From assembly GCF_006439015.1 (NCBI RefSeq), contig NZ_RCZG01000022.1, positions 1-58,109 on the forward strand: DNA of 58,109 nt. Direction: 5' to 3'. Each line of letters begins with the position of its first letter. Position 1 is the stretch's first letter. The notes under the pieces are model-generated. The model was not told where the DNA came from, made no database searches, and was given only the letters and a program-made list of their open reading frames with translations. The stretch comes from Mycolicibacterium hodleri. Its GTDB lineage: Bacteria; Actinomycetota; Actinomycetes; Mycobacteriales; Mycobacteriaceae. The translations under genes and the position numbers were made by a program. Shown here in pieces: positions 34,629-42,904 of this stretch.

Positions 34629-35306
34629 CTACCTGCGCGCGCGGTTCGCCAGACGCTCGGATTCGGTGATGACGACGCTCTTGCCGTCCAACCGGATCCA
34701 GCCCCGACTTGCGAAGTCGGAGAGCGCCTTGTTCACCGTTTCCCGGGATGACCCGACCAGGTGCGCTAACTCACCCTGCGTGAGGTCGTGCTTGACCCGC
34801 AGTGCGCCGTTCTCCTGCACGCCGAACTGCTGCGCCAACTGCAGCAGCTGTTTGGCCAGCCGCCCTGACACGTCGGTGAAGATCAGATCGGAAAGGGTGT
34901 CGTCGGTGCGGCGCAATCGCCGCGCCAGCACGCGCAGTAGTCGTTCGGCGACCTCGGGATGGTCCGCGATCCAAGCTCTCAGTACCGTGCCTTCCACCGG
35001 CACGGCGCACACCGTGGTGAGCGCGGTCGCCGTCGACGTTCGCGGGCCTGGGTCGAACACCGACAGTTCGCCGAACGATTCCGATGGTCCCCGCAGAGTG
35101 AACCAGCTGTCTTGTCCGTCGCGGGAATGGCGACCGATCTTGACCTTGCCTTCGATGATGACGTACATCCGATCGCCTTGTTCGCCTTCGTTGAAGAACA
35201 CGTGTCCACGCGGAAATTCGACCGGACGGAGTTGCGAGACCAGTGTGCGCGCCGCGCCCGGCTCGACACCTTGGAAGATGGCAGCTCTGGCAAGGACGGG
35301 GTCCAC
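34629..35306 (-). CDS. Crp/Fnr-family regulator (copy 2)
   Basis: 225 residues from a GTG at 35304-35306 with AAGGAG 5 nt before it. Same layout as copy 1: PRGHVFFNEGEQGDRMYVII, FGELSVFDPGPRTST and winged helix LTQGELAHLVGSSRETVNKA. The recognition helix (SSRETVNKALSDF) is nearly the same, so target sites may overlap. Differences cluster in the cNMP domain: the loop before FGEL reads TLRGPSES instead of TILGPSDM, and CAVPVEGTVLRAW replaces RAVSMDRDALRAW at the start of the long dimer helix. This may alter ligand response. Confidence 0.9.
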   Translation of the reverse strand: MDPVLARAAIFQGVEPGAARTLVSQLRPVEFPRGHVFFNEGEQGDRMYVIIEGKVKIGRHSRDGQDSWFTLRGPSESFGELSVFDPGPRTSTATALTTVCAVPVEGTVLRAWIADHPEVAERLLRVLARRLRRTDDTLSDLIFTDVSGRLAKQLLQLAQQFGVQENGALRVKHDLTQGELAHLVGSSRETVNKALSDFASRGWIRLDGKSVVITESERLANRARR

Positions 35307-35918
35307 CGGCGTCTCCTTGGTAGTTGGTAGCTGCGCCGCTCAGGAGCCCAATTGACGTGGACGAAACTTACCCGGCTGCGATCGGTTCAAACCGTCGAAC
35401 CCATGAAGTCGGTGACGGTTCTTCACGTGTGCAGAGTGTTGGTTCTGCGGCGACTGGGTGCGTGCGGGAGGTCAGATGGGCCATCCACGCACGGCTGGCG
35501 AGGCATGGAGAGTCACCACACGCCGCCAACGGCGGTGCGACTGGTAGTCATCCGCTGGGCAGCGGGATCCGCGCGCTATGCGATCAGTTGGTCCACTCGA
35601 CCAGCATCGACGGCGCAGCCGCGGCGATCCTGACCGGGTCACGGCAGGTACGTGAGCTGCTCTATGCCAGCGACACGGTCGCCCGACAGCTCGACGAGCT
35701 GGAGTTCACCCTCGGTGAAGGCCCATGCCTACGCGCAGCAACGGTCTACCACCGCAGTGGCCAGCGACATCCTCGGTCACCGTCTCTCGCTGCGAGACCA
35801 ACAAGACGGCACCCCGCACCCGTAACGCCCGGACCACGAAGATCACGTCCAGCCGGTCGGGATGATCCGGCTCCATATCGGGCTCGACGGGCGAGATGCG
35901 ACGGTAGCGTCTGCCAAC
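35307..35918. other. 612-bp stretch without an intact gene
   Basis: Between the Crp copy 2 gene (minus) and the alcohol dehydrogenase (plus). It holds the Crp promoter region, the GAF remnant and about 170 bp of unassigned sequence before the dehydrogenase. Open frames on both strands through this region translate to arginine-rich, motif-free protein and are taken as chance. Confidence 0.6.
35548..35745 (+). pseudogene. Remnant of a GAF-domain (GAF-ANTAR type) regulator
   Basis: One frame reads SGIRALCDQLVHSTSIDG, AAAAILTGSRQVRELLYAS and LDELEFTLGEGPCL, the first half of the GAF domain of mycobacterial GAF-ANTAR proteins, including the GEGPC motif. It then continues into low-complexity arginine-rich sequence with no domain. 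In another frame from 35731 a short stretch (TTAVASDILGHRLSL) ends at TAA 35824-35826 and may be a piece of the same gene after a deletion. No ANTAR domain is left, and no good start precedes the GAF part. Edges are approximate. Confidence 0.55.
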
Positions 35919-36944
35919 ATGCGCAACGTCGTCATCACCGGTCCCGGCGCCGTCGAGGTTCGCGAGGCTCCCGACCCGGTTCCGCCAGGCCCCGACGGGG
36001 CCGTCGTTGGCGTCGAATCGGCCGCGATCTGCGGTTCCGATCTTCACTTCTACGACGGCGATCTGCCCGTGGGCGACGGGGTGGCCGTCGGTCACGAATT
36101 CATCGGCACCGTGCTCGACGTCGGCCCCGAGGTGTCGACCGTGCGGGTCGGCGACCGGGTGCTGACGGCATCGGTCACCGGGTGCGGAAAGTGCGACGGG
36201 TGCGCCATGGGCAATCCGGTCACCTGCATCCAGGGGATGCAGGTCTTCGGATCCGGCGGGCTCGGCGGGGGTCAGGCGACGGCGGTTGCCGTGCCAAACG
36301 CCAACTTCCAGCTGCTCCGAATCCCCGAGGGAATGGACGATGAAGCCGCCCTGCTGCTGACGGACAACTTGTCGACCGGCTGGATCGGCGCAAAGAAGGC
36401 CGACATTCCGCCGGGCGGCACGGTCGTCGTCATCGGACTCGGTGCGGTCGGGTTGTGTGCCGTCCGCGCCGCGTTCGCCCAAGGTGCGGGCACGGTCCTT
36501 GCCGCCGATCCAGTGGCGGGCCGGCGGGCCTTGGCCGTCGATTCGGGGGCGACCGCCCTCGAGGGGCCGACGGTGGCCGCGGTGTTCGAACACACCGGTG
36601 GCCGCGGGGCCGACAGCGTCATCGACACCGTCGCCTTGGACGCGACGCTCAACGACGCCCTGGCCTGCGTGCGGGCCGAGGGCACGGTGTCCGTACTCGG
36701 CGTGCACGACCTCAATCCCTATCCGATGCCGATTCTGCTGGCACTGGTGCGCAACCTCACCGTGCGCATGACGACCGCACCCATCCACCAGACGTGGACC
36801 GATCTGCTTCCCCTGCTGGCGAGCGGATCACTACGCACCGACGGCATCTTCACGCACACCTTCCCGCTGGCCGAGGCGGCCGATGCGTACGCCGCGGTGG
36901 CGGCCCGCAGCCCGGAGTGCGTAAAGGTGATCCTGAAGCCGTAG
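35919..36944 (+). CDS. Zinc-dependent alcohol dehydrogenase (MDR family)
   Basis: 341 residues from ATG 35919. GroES-like domain with ICGSDLHFYDG (catalytic-zinc Cys), VGHEFIGTV (zinc His and Glu), and structural-zinc cysteines in TGCGKCDGCAMGNPVTC. Rossmann domain with VVVIGLGAVGLCAVRAA. Two zinc sites suggest a tetrameric or dimeric NAD(P)-dependent alcohol or polyol dehydrogenase. Near-complete family length. It stands alone, 10 bp from the convergent GNAT gene. Substrate unknown. Confidence 0.9.
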   Translation: MRNVVITGPGAVEVREAPDPVPPGPDGAVVGVESAAICGSDLHFYDGDLPVGDGVAVGHEFIGTVLDVGPEVSTVRVGDRVLTASVTGCGKCDGCAMGNPVTCIQGMQVFGSGGLGGGQATAVAVPNANFQLLRIPEGMDDEAALLLTDNLSTGWIGAKKADIPPGGTVVVIGLGAVGLCAVRAAFAQGAGTVLAADPVAGRRALAVDSGATALEGPTVAAVFEHTGGRGADSVIDTVALDATLNDALACVRAEGTVSVLGVHDLNPYPMPILLALVRNLTVRMTTAPIHQTWTDLLPLLASGSLRTDGIFTHTFPLAEAADAYAAVAARSPECVKVILKP

Positions 36945-36953
36945 GGCGCGGAT

Positions 36954-37406
36954 TCAGCCCGCGTAGACGACCTCGTCGAACGGCCAGGCGTCCGCCAGCC
37001 ATGTGCGAACAGCTTGTCGCAGAACGGGATCGAGGTCCGCGACGTCAGCCCGAACCCACGACCATGCGCCGACCGCGCCCGACAGCTCCCCTGGGTTGAG
37101 GTACAGGCAGCCGATCACGTCCTCCGAGTCGGGCCGCAGCACCGTATAGGCGAATGCCACCCGGCGCTCGAACTCGTCGGCGTGGCGCTCCAGGTCGGCG
37201 AGGTTCGCCTCGGCCGACATCCCCGCGTCCGGAGGCCAGCCCCATCCGACGAATCCGGGGCTGGACTGGATGTGCGAAATGCTCGACGTCCAGGCGGCGT
37301 GGTCGGAGGCATTGTGCTGCGGACCGAGCGGTTCGAGCCGGAACCGAACGGTGCGTAGCTCGCGGGGTACCTCGAAATCGACTGGGACGAAGGGCTCCTG
37401 GCTCAT
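36954..37406 (-). CDS. GNAT-like N-acetyltransferase family protein
   Basis: 150 residues. VRFRLEPLGPQHNASDHAAW at the N-terminus is the first strand and helix of the GNAT fold, and VIGCLYLNPGELSGAVGAWSWVRADV covers strands 4-5, but the acetyl-CoA pyrophosphate loop (Q/RxxGxG/A) is not visible: the corresponding region reads VRADVADLDPVLRQAVRTWLAD. It may be a degenerate or non-acetylating member. ATG 37406; 4 bp from the downstream end of the TetR gene, so they may be cotranscribed. Confidence 0.7.
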   Translation of the reverse strand: MSQEPFVPVDFEVPRELRTVRFRLEPLGPQHNASDHAAWTSSISHIQSSPGFVGWGWPPDAGMSAEANLADLERHADEFERRVAFAYTVLRPDSEDVIGCLYLNPGELSGAVGAWSWVRADVADLDPVLRQAVRTWLADAWPFDEVVYAG

Positions 37407-37410
37407 CGAC

Positions 37411-37995
37411 TCAGACTAGGCGCGGGCTGGTGGCGGTCAGCATGGCCGCCAGCATGTGCACGATCTCCTCGGGGTCCCCGTCATGGGCCGAGCGCTCGTG
37501 CTCCGCCGCAAGGGCGAACATCGCCGTGGCGACCGCGGCGACGCGGCGGCGTCGCACTCTGCGGTCGGCGACGGGTACGGCGTGCGACAGCGCGTCGAGT
37601 ACGCGCGGCCAGGCGGTCTCCGCGGAATCGTGTGGCTCGGTCCTGAGCCGGGTCCCGACGACCTGAAGGAACCGCGCGTAGTGCGTGCTCTCGAGGCTCA
37701 ACAGGGGCAGGACGAGGACCCGCATCAGCGCGTGAACGTCTGTGGTGTCACGCTCGTCGAGTTCGCCGAGCATCCGTTCCCGCTCGAGTTCCATCGGCAG
37801 TAGCCGACGGGCCACCACGGCGTCGAGAAGGTCCTGCCTGCTGCGGAAGTGGTAGTTGACGGCCGAGTTGTTCCGCTGGCCCGCCGCCTGGGCGATGTCG
37901 CGAAGCGGCACCTCGAATCCGCGCTCGGCGATGAGCCGTTCGGCGGCGTCGAGCAGCGCGTCCTTCGAACGGGAACCACGATCCACGAGAGGCAT
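37411..37995 (-). CDS. TetR-family regulator divergent from kshA-like gene
   Basis: 194 residues. HTH: SKDALLDAAERLIAERGFEVPLRDIAQAAGQRNNSAVNYHFRSR. The QRNNSAVNYHF recognition helix, with extra Asn residues, is shared by a subgroup of actinobacterial TetR regulators. C-terminal helical domain with LLSLESTHYARFLQVVG. Divergent from the Rieske oxygenase with a near-perfect palindrome between, so the likely repressor of that gene, responding to a steroid or steroid-CoA intermediate (inference). Confidence 0.85.
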   Translation of the reverse strand: MPLVDRGSRSKDALLDAAERLIAERGFEVPLRDIAQAAGQRNNSAVNYHFRSRQDLLDAVVARRLLPMELERERMLGELDERDTTDVHALMRVLVLPLLSLESTHYARFLQVVGTRLRTEPHDSAETAWPRVLDALSHAVPVADRRVRRRRVAAVATAMFALAAEHERSAHDGDPEEIVHMLAAMLTATSPRLV

Positions 37996-38017
37996 CCTAG
38001 GCGTTTCCCGCCGCAGA

Positions 38018-38035
38018 TTAAGCGCATGTGCTTAA
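38018..38035. promoter_or_regulatory. Operator candidate between TetR and Rieske oxygenase genes
   Basis: ttaagcgcatgtgcttaa: 6-bp perfect outer arms and 16 of 18 positions symmetric. It lies 22 bp upstream of the TetR start and 33 bp upstream of the oxygenase start, in an otherwise GC-rich 73-bp intergenic region, so one bound dimer could control both genes. It does not match the KstR consensus as I recall it, which fits a local regulator. Confidence 0.65.
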
Positions 38036-38068
38036 CTCGGTGTCGGCCAGGCCGCCGGAAGGATTCCC

Positions 38069-39220
38069 ATGACTGCTGCTGAACAGGTTCGCGAGATCGA
38101 CGCGGGCACCCCGATGACACGATTCGCCAGGGGGTGGCACTGCCTGGGTCTGGCGGAGGCGTTCCGCGATGGCGCGCCGCACGGGATCAACGCGTTCGGT
38201 ACCCGGTTGGTGGTGTTCGCCGATTCCCAAGGCGAAATCCACGTGCTCGACGGCTATTGCCGACACATGGGCGGGGATCTGTCGATGGGAACGGTGAAGG
38301 GCGACACCGTGGCGTGCCCGTTTCACGACTGGCGCTGGCAGGGTTCGACTGGTCGCTGCGTCGAGGTGCCCTACGCTCGCCGTACCCCCCGCCTGGCACG
38401 CACGCGAAAGTGGTTGGGCCAGGAGGTGAACGGCCAATTACTGGTGTGGCACGACCCGGAGGGCTCGACACCGCCATCCGAGCTCACCCCGCCGACGATC
38501 GAGGGCATGGACGAGGGCAGATGGTCGGAGTGGACCTGGAACTCGATCCTGATCGAGGGGTCGCACTGCCGTGAGATCGTCGACAACAACGTCGACATGG
38601 CGCACTTCTTCTACATTCACCGCGCCTATCCGACGTACTTCAAGAACGTGATCGAAGGGCAGGCGGCCAGCCAGTTCATGGAGTCCAAGGCGCGCCCCGA
38701 CACCACGAACAACTATGAAAAGCTATGGGAGGGAACGAATCTCCGGTCGGAGGCGACTTATTTCGGCCCGGCCTACATGATCAACTGGCTGCACAACGAC
38801 GTCGCACCCGACTTCACTCTCGAGGTGGCGCTAATCAACTGCCACTACCCGGTCACCCAGAATTCGTTCGTCCTGCAGTGGGGTGTCGCCGTGCAGAAGA
38901 TCGAGGGCCTACCCGAGGACAAGGCCGGACGACTGGCCGCGACGCTCAGTAAGAGCTTCGGTGAGGGGTTCCTCGACGACGTCGAGGTGTGGAAGCACAA
39001 GACGCGGATCGACAACCCGCTGCTTACCGAGGAGGACGGCGCCGTGTATCAGCATCGACGTTGGTACGAGCAGTTCTACGTCGACGTCGCCGAAGTGACC
39101 GACGACATGGTGGCCAGGTTCGAGCTCGAAGTCGACACCACGCACGCAAACGGGGTGTGGCAGCAGGAGGTCAGCGAGAACCTTCAGCGTCGGGGCGACT
39201 CGTTGTCCACGTCGCGCTGA
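38069..39220 (+). CDS. Rieske non-heme iron oxygenase, KshA-like (3-ketosteroid 9-alpha-hydroxylase oxygenase)
   Basis: 383 residues; ATG 38069 after GGAAGGA. Rieske [2Fe-2S] ligands Cys64, His66, Cys83 and His86 (CRHMGG ... CPFHDW). The mononuclear iron site has VDNNVDMAHFFYIH with His179 and His184. Both the Rieske spacing and the DNNVDMAHFFYIH block are those of KshA, which hydroxylates C9 of 3-ketosteroids and starts opening of steroid ring B. Its reductase (KshB) is not encoded nearby. Mycobacteria often have several KshA copies with different side-chain preferences, and the local TetR suggests this is one of those. Confidence 0.9.
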   Translation: MTAAEQVREIDAGTPMTRFARGWHCLGLAEAFRDGAPHGINAFGTRLVVFADSQGEIHVLDGYCRHMGGDLSMGTVKGDTVACPFHDWRWQGSTGRCVEVPYARRTPRLARTRKWLGQEVNGQLLVWHDPEGSTPPSELTPPTIEGMDEGRWSEWTWNSILIEGSHCREIVDNNVDMAHFFYIHRAYPTYFKNVIEGQAASQFMESKARPDTTNNYEKLWEGTNLRSEATYFGPAYMINWLHNDVAPDFTLEVALINCHYPVTQNSFVLQWGVAVQKIEGLPEDKAGRLAATLSKSFGEGFLDDVEVWKHKTRIDNPLLTEEDGAVYQHRRWYEQFYVDVAEVTDDMVARFELEVDTTHANGVWQQEVSENLQRRGDSLSTSR

Positions 39221-39254
39221 ATGGTTTCCGAGCACACGCGTTCACTGAAATCTC

Positions 39255-39956
39255 TCATCTCGTGGCGGCCTCGGACGTGCGCGGGGTGAGGCTCTGGGCC
39301 CCGAGGAAGTCGCGAAAGTGCGGGACCGCCTCTGCCACCAGGATTGCCGGTAGCAGCACCTCCCACAGGTCGGTCAGTTGGCGCGTGATCCGGGGGTCGT
39401 CGACAGTCAGACTCGCCACGGCCCACGCCCCGTACGCGGCGCAGACGATCGAGCGCCCGAGCACTTCCGGATCGGCGTCGCTGCGCACGTCGCCCTGCAG
39501 CTGCGCGCGCGCGAACTGCGCACCGAGGGCGTTCACCCACGTCGAGTAGTAGCGGGTCGCCGCCCCCGCCGAGGTGCCGACGGTGTGCATCAATTGAGAT
39601 GCCACACGCGCGCCCGCGTCGTTGACGTGCAGGGAAGCGACTGCGAACGTGCCGCGGATGACGGCCTCCAACGCCGGACCGTCGGCATCGGCGGAGAGGA
39701 AGGCCGCATGGACCTTCGCGCTCGACTCCGCCAAGATCGCGCTGGCGACCGCGTTCTTGGTCTCGAAGTGATGGTAGAAGGCGCCGCCGGTCATGCCGGA
39801 GTCCGCGATGATCTGCCGGGTCCCGGTCGAGGTGTATCCGTGCTCGGCGAAGAGACGGATCGCCGAGTCGAGGATGCGTCGGCGGGTGGCGACGGCGCGT
39901 GGCTGCGTGCGCTTCGTCGCCCGGGTGCCCGTGACGCCGTTCATCTGTGCATTCAT
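39255..39956 (-). CDS. TetR-family regulator, gamma-butyrolactone-receptor-like HTH
   Basis: 233 residues from ATG 39954-39956, which has GGAAGG 9 nt upstream; ATGs at 39974 and 39944 are alternatives. HTH: ATRRRILDSAIRLFAEHGYTSTGTRQIIADSGMTGGAFYHHFETK. The order of the HTH resembles ScbR/ArpA-type receptors, but the ligand domain is not clearly of that group. Convergent with the Rieske oxygenase gene. Two palindromes lie about 90-125 bp upstream of its start, in a region with no other gene. Confidence 0.8.
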   Translation of the reverse strand: MNAQMNGVTGTRATKRTQPRAVATRRRILDSAIRLFAEHGYTSTGTRQIIADSGMTGGAFYHHFETKNAVASAILAESSAKVHAAFLSADADGPALEAVIRGTFAVASLHVNDAGARVASQLMHTVGTSAGAATRYYSTWVNALGAQFARAQLQGDVRSDADPEVLGRSIVCAAYGAWAVASLTVDDPRITRQLTDLWEVLLPAILVAEAVPHFRDFLGAQSLTPRTSEAATR

Positions 39957-40044
39957 GCGCTCGAGCCCTTCCATCGCGGGGGTGCCAGGCGTCCGCGACC
40001 ATGAAACGCCGCAGAACCCTCTGAGACGCTCGTCATGGGCCTGT

Positions 40045-40079
40045 ACTCAGATATTGAGTGTACGAGCGTTCACCGAACG
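40045..40079. promoter_or_regulatory. Pair of palindromes upstream of TetR gene
   Basis: actcagatattgagt (40045-40059, arms of 5) and cgttcaccgaacg (40067-40079, arms of 5) lie side by side 89-123 bp upstream of the TetR start on its own side. Either could be an autoregulatory operator. The first is clearly AT-richer than its surroundings, as a promoter would be. Confidence 0.4.
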
Positions 40080-40162
40080 TAACAGGGCGGCGCGGGTTCC
40101 TCCAGCAGATGAGCGCTTCGTCACAATCGGGTTGCTGCTACACCTGGCTCGCGAGATCCGCT

Positions 40163-40198
40163 TTGTGCAGGGTGCTCTCTCGCACTTTCTCTGCACAA
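40163..40198 (-). terminator. Hairpin downstream of the CPA1 antiporter gene
   Basis: Arms ttgtgcag (40163-40170) and ctgcacaa (40191-40198) with a short inner stem gtgc/gcac (40172-40175, 40182-40185). It lies 46 bp past the antiporter stop on the minus strand. No strong T run; called by position and pairing. Confidence 0.45.
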
Positions 40199-40243
40199 CG
40201 TCGATCTCGTTAGCTCGTCGGTGCGCGGGACGTCACTGGAACG

Positions 40244-41740
40244 TCACTCAGGCTCGCCGTACTCGTCGAACCAGTACGCGAGCTTGCCCCGGCGACTGAC
40301 CGCGCGGAGTCTGCGCTCGGCCGCGGCCCGTGTCTTCGTGGTGGTCACGATCAGCAGTTCGTCGCCGGCTTCGATGCGGGTATCCGGCAGAGGCACGAAG
40401 GTGTGGCCGTCTCTGATGATGAGGGTGATGACGCTGGGGTCGGGCAGACGAAGTTCCAGAACCGTGACGTCGTGCAGGCGGGAGGTCGGCCGCACCGTCA
40501 ACGTCAACAGCTCTGCATCGAGGACGTCCAGCGGTGCGGCCTCGACGTAGATCTCGCGCGGGGAGTCGCGAGGGATCAACCGCAGCGCATGCGCCAGCGG
40601 TCGCAGGCTGGGGCCCTGTACCAGGGTGAACACGACCACCAGCAGGAACACGATGTTGAGCAGGCGGTTGCTGTCGGCCACTCCCTCGACGATCGGGAAT
40701 GTCGCCAACACGATCGGGACCGCCCCGCGCAGCCCCGCCCACGACAGGAAGACCTTCTCGCGAAGCGGAATGCCGAACCCGGCGAGTGAGCCCACCACCG
40801 ACAGCGGCCGCGCGACCAGGAGAAGCACCAGTCCGACGACGATCGCGGGCACCACGTCTGCGGCCAGCTCGCTGGGATCGACCAGCAGCCCGAGCAGGAC
40901 GAACAGGCCGATCTGCGCCAGCCAGCCCAGCCCCTCGGCGAACGAACGGGTCGCTGACCGGTGCGGCAGCCCGGAGTTGGCGAGGACCACCGCGGCCAGG
41001 TAGGCGGCGATGAAGCCGCTGGCGTGCGCCGTGCCCGCCGCCGCGAACGCCACGATGCCGAGCCCGAACGTTCCGATCGGATACAACCCCGATGCGGGCA
41101 GAGCGACTCGCCGCAGCGCCAACGCACCGACGAACCCGCAGCCCAGCCCGATCGCCGACCCGGCCAGAAGCTCGTAGACCAGGTCGGCGACGGCGCTCTC
41201 CGGTTCGAACACAAAGGGCACCGCGCTGAACATGAGCACGAAGATCACCGCGGGCGCGTCGTTGAAGCCCGACTCGGCCTCGAGCAGACCGGCCACCCGC
41301 CGCGGCAGGGGCAGGACACGCAGAACCGAGAACACCGCCGCCGCGTCAGTGGACGACACGATGGCTCCGAGCAGCAGCGCGAGCTGCCAGTCCATGCGGA
41401 GCAGCAGGTGCGCACCGGCGGCGGTGACCACCAGGCTGATGAGCACCCCGATGGTGGCCAGTGCGCCAGCTGGTGCCAGTACCTTGCGGATATCGGCGAA
41501 GCGCGTCGTCAGACCACCCTCGACGAGGATGACGGCAAGCGCCGCGGTGCCGATGTTTCTGGCGAGTTCGACGTTGTCGAACTGCAGTCCGAGGCCGTCC
41601 TCGCCGATGGCGACGCCGACCAACAGGAACAGCAGCAGGCTGGGGAACCCCACGCGAGTGGCGACCCGGGTCCCGACGATGCTGGCCAGCAGCACGAAGC
41701 CGCCGATCAGCAAGGCCAGGTACAGCTCGTGCAGGCTCAA
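40244..41740 (-). CDS. CPA1-type cation/proton antiporter with C-terminal TrkA_C domain
   Basis: 498 residues from a TTG at 41738-41740 preceded by GGGAA; no ATG fits. Twelve or more hydrophobic helices, with the CPA1 features VAIGEDGLG, SSTDAAAVFSVLR and GFNDAPAVIFV (the ND ion-binding pair) and SWAGLRGAVPIVLAT. The last 110 residues form an RCK-C/TrkA_C domain (ELRLPDPSVITLIIRDGHTF ... AGDELLIVTTT). This is the NhaP2/CvrA-like potassium-proton antiporter layout. Divergent from the TrkA-type gene across 175 bp, together forming a potassium-homeostasis locus. Confidence 0.9.
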   Translation of the reverse strand: MSLHELYLALLIGGFVLLASIVGTRVATRVGFPSLLLFLLVGVAIGEDGLGLQFDNVELARNIGTAALAVILVEGGLTTRFADIRKVLAPAGALATIGVLISLVVTAAGAHLLLRMDWQLALLLGAIVSSTDAAAVFSVLRVLPLPRRVAGLLEAESGFNDAPAVIFVLMFSAVPFVFEPESAVADLVYELLAGSAIGLGCGFVGALALRRVALPASGLYPIGTFGLGIVAFAAAGTAHASGFIAAYLAAVVLANSGLPHRSATRSFAEGLGWLAQIGLFVLLGLLVDPSELAADVVPAIVVGLVLLLVARPLSVVGSLAGFGIPLREKVFLSWAGLRGAVPIVLATFPIVEGVADSNRLLNIVFLLVVVFTLVQGPSLRPLAHALRLIPRDSPREIYVEAAPLDVLDAELLTLTVRPTSRLHDVTVLELRLPDPSVITLIIRDGHTFVPLPDTRIEAGDELLIVTTTKTRAAAERRLRAVSRRGKLAYWFDEYGEPE

Positions 41741-41915
41741 TGCGTTCCCGTTCGGACGTGGAGGGGCGGTCAGGGCGGGCAGGACGAGGCGGCGAACGAC
41801 CTGGTGCGCCGACCGGAGTGTGCGGTCAGTATTTCAGGACGGGCACCGGTTCGGTGTCGGGCAGACGGTGGCGACGGCGGAAGGCAACGCCGGTAGGCAA
41901 CGGGCAGGCACCCCG

Positions 41916-42644
41916 ATGGATGAAGATGGTGGGGTGGCAGAGCGAAAGACGCGCATCGGAATCGCCGGCGCAGGCAACGTCGGCCGATCCGTCGCTCAAG
42001 AACTGCTCGACAACGGTCACAAGGTCCTGTTGATCGAACGCGAACGCCGCAAATTCGAGCCGCACGTGGTCCCGGGGGCGGACTGGTTGTTCGCCGACGC
42101 GTGTGAGGTGGCCACCCTGGAGGAGGCGGGCGCCGAGACGTGCGACGTCCTCATCGCGGCCACGGGCGATGACAAGGCCAACCTCGTCGTAGGTTTGCTC
42201 GCCAAGTCCGAGTTCGGCGTGCCCAGAGTCGTGGCCCGCATCAACGAGATCCGCAACGAGTGGCTGTTCACCCAGGCGTGGGGGATCGACGTGGCGGTTT
42301 CGACCCCGGGTGCGATGGTGGCCGGGGTCGAAGGCGCCATCGACGTTGGCCACCTGGTGCGATTGATGGGGCTGCGTCAGGGCCAGGCAGATCTGGCGAA
42401 ACTCACGCTGCCCGAAGACAATCCGCTCGTCGGGCGACGCATCGGCGATCTGGACCTGCCCGCCAACACCGCCATGGTGACCCTGGTCCGCGGTGGCAGC
42501 GTCATCCTTCCTGCACCAGACGAGGTGCTACAGGCGGGAGACGAGATGTTGTTCGTCTCGGACAGCTCGGTGGAGAGCGCGATGAGGGCGGCCATTCACG
42601 GGGCTGAACCAATCCGGGCGCTGAAGGACCTGCAGGGGTTCTAG
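41916..42644 (+). CDS. TrkA-type RCK potassium-transport regulator
   Basis: 242 residues from ATG 41916; GTG 41934 would remove six residues. RCK-N Rossmann domain with RIGIAGAGNVGRSVAQELL, DADWLF-like PGADWLFADACEV and VLIAATGDDKANLV, then a C-terminal TrkA_C domain (ANTAMVTLVRGGSVILPAPD, AGDEMLFVSD). Binds NAD(H) or another nucleotide and gates a potassium transporter. M. tuberculosis CeoB/CeoC are the nearest family members I recall. Its partner could be the divergent antiporter, which has its own RCK-C part. No Trk membrane subunit is in the window. Confidence 0.88.
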   Translation: MDEDGGVAERKTRIGIAGAGNVGRSVAQELLDNGHKVLLIERERRKFEPHVVPGADWLFADACEVATLEEAGAETCDVLIAATGDDKANLVVGLLAKSEFGVPRVVARINEIRNEWLFTQAWGIDVAVSTPGAMVAGVEGAIDVGHLVRLMGLRQGQADLAKLTLPEDNPLVGRRIGDLDLPANTAMVTLVRGGSVILPAPDEVLQAGDEMLFVSDSSVESAMRAAIHGAEPIRALKDLQGF

Positions 42645-42674
42645 GCTGGGGGATTCGGAGAGAAGGGGTGCCGG

Positions 42675-42818
42675 TTGACCGCAGTGATCGTCATCGTAGT
42701 GGCGCTGCTCCTCGGCGTGGGTCTGGTCGTCAGCCAACTCGCCCGCCTCAAGGAGTGGCTGGGCAAGGCCCCTCCCACGGCGCCGCCCGAGATCGAGCCG
42801 AGTGAATCTCCAGACTAG
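42675..42818 (+). CDS. Small single-pass membrane protein (47 residues)
   Basis: TTG start at 42675 with GAAGGGG about 8 nt upstream, TAG at 42816-42818. The product has one hydrophobic helix near the N-terminus (VIVIVVALLLGVGLVVSQL), then a short amphipathic basic segment (ARLKEWLGK) and a Pro/Glu-rich tail (PPTAPPEIEPSE). It lies 30 bp after the TrkA-type gene on the same strand, so it could be cotranscribed and act as a small membrane partner. No family recognised. The call rests on composition, ribosome site and spacing. Confidence 0.5.
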   Translation: MTAVIVIVVALLLGVGLVVSQLARLKEWLGKAPPTAPPEIEPSESPD

Positions 42819-42904
42819 GCAGCTCGTTTGGCCGTTCGGGGTCCGGCCTCGGGGATACGCTCGATACGCGACGCCGCGGACGCCGTCGTGGATTGGGGAG
42901 CGCG

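Noticed and set aside
35706..36788. A 360-codon minus-strand frame opposite the alcohol dehydrogenase
   Set aside because: His/Arg-rich translation with no motif; the plus-strand zinc dehydrogenase explains the region.
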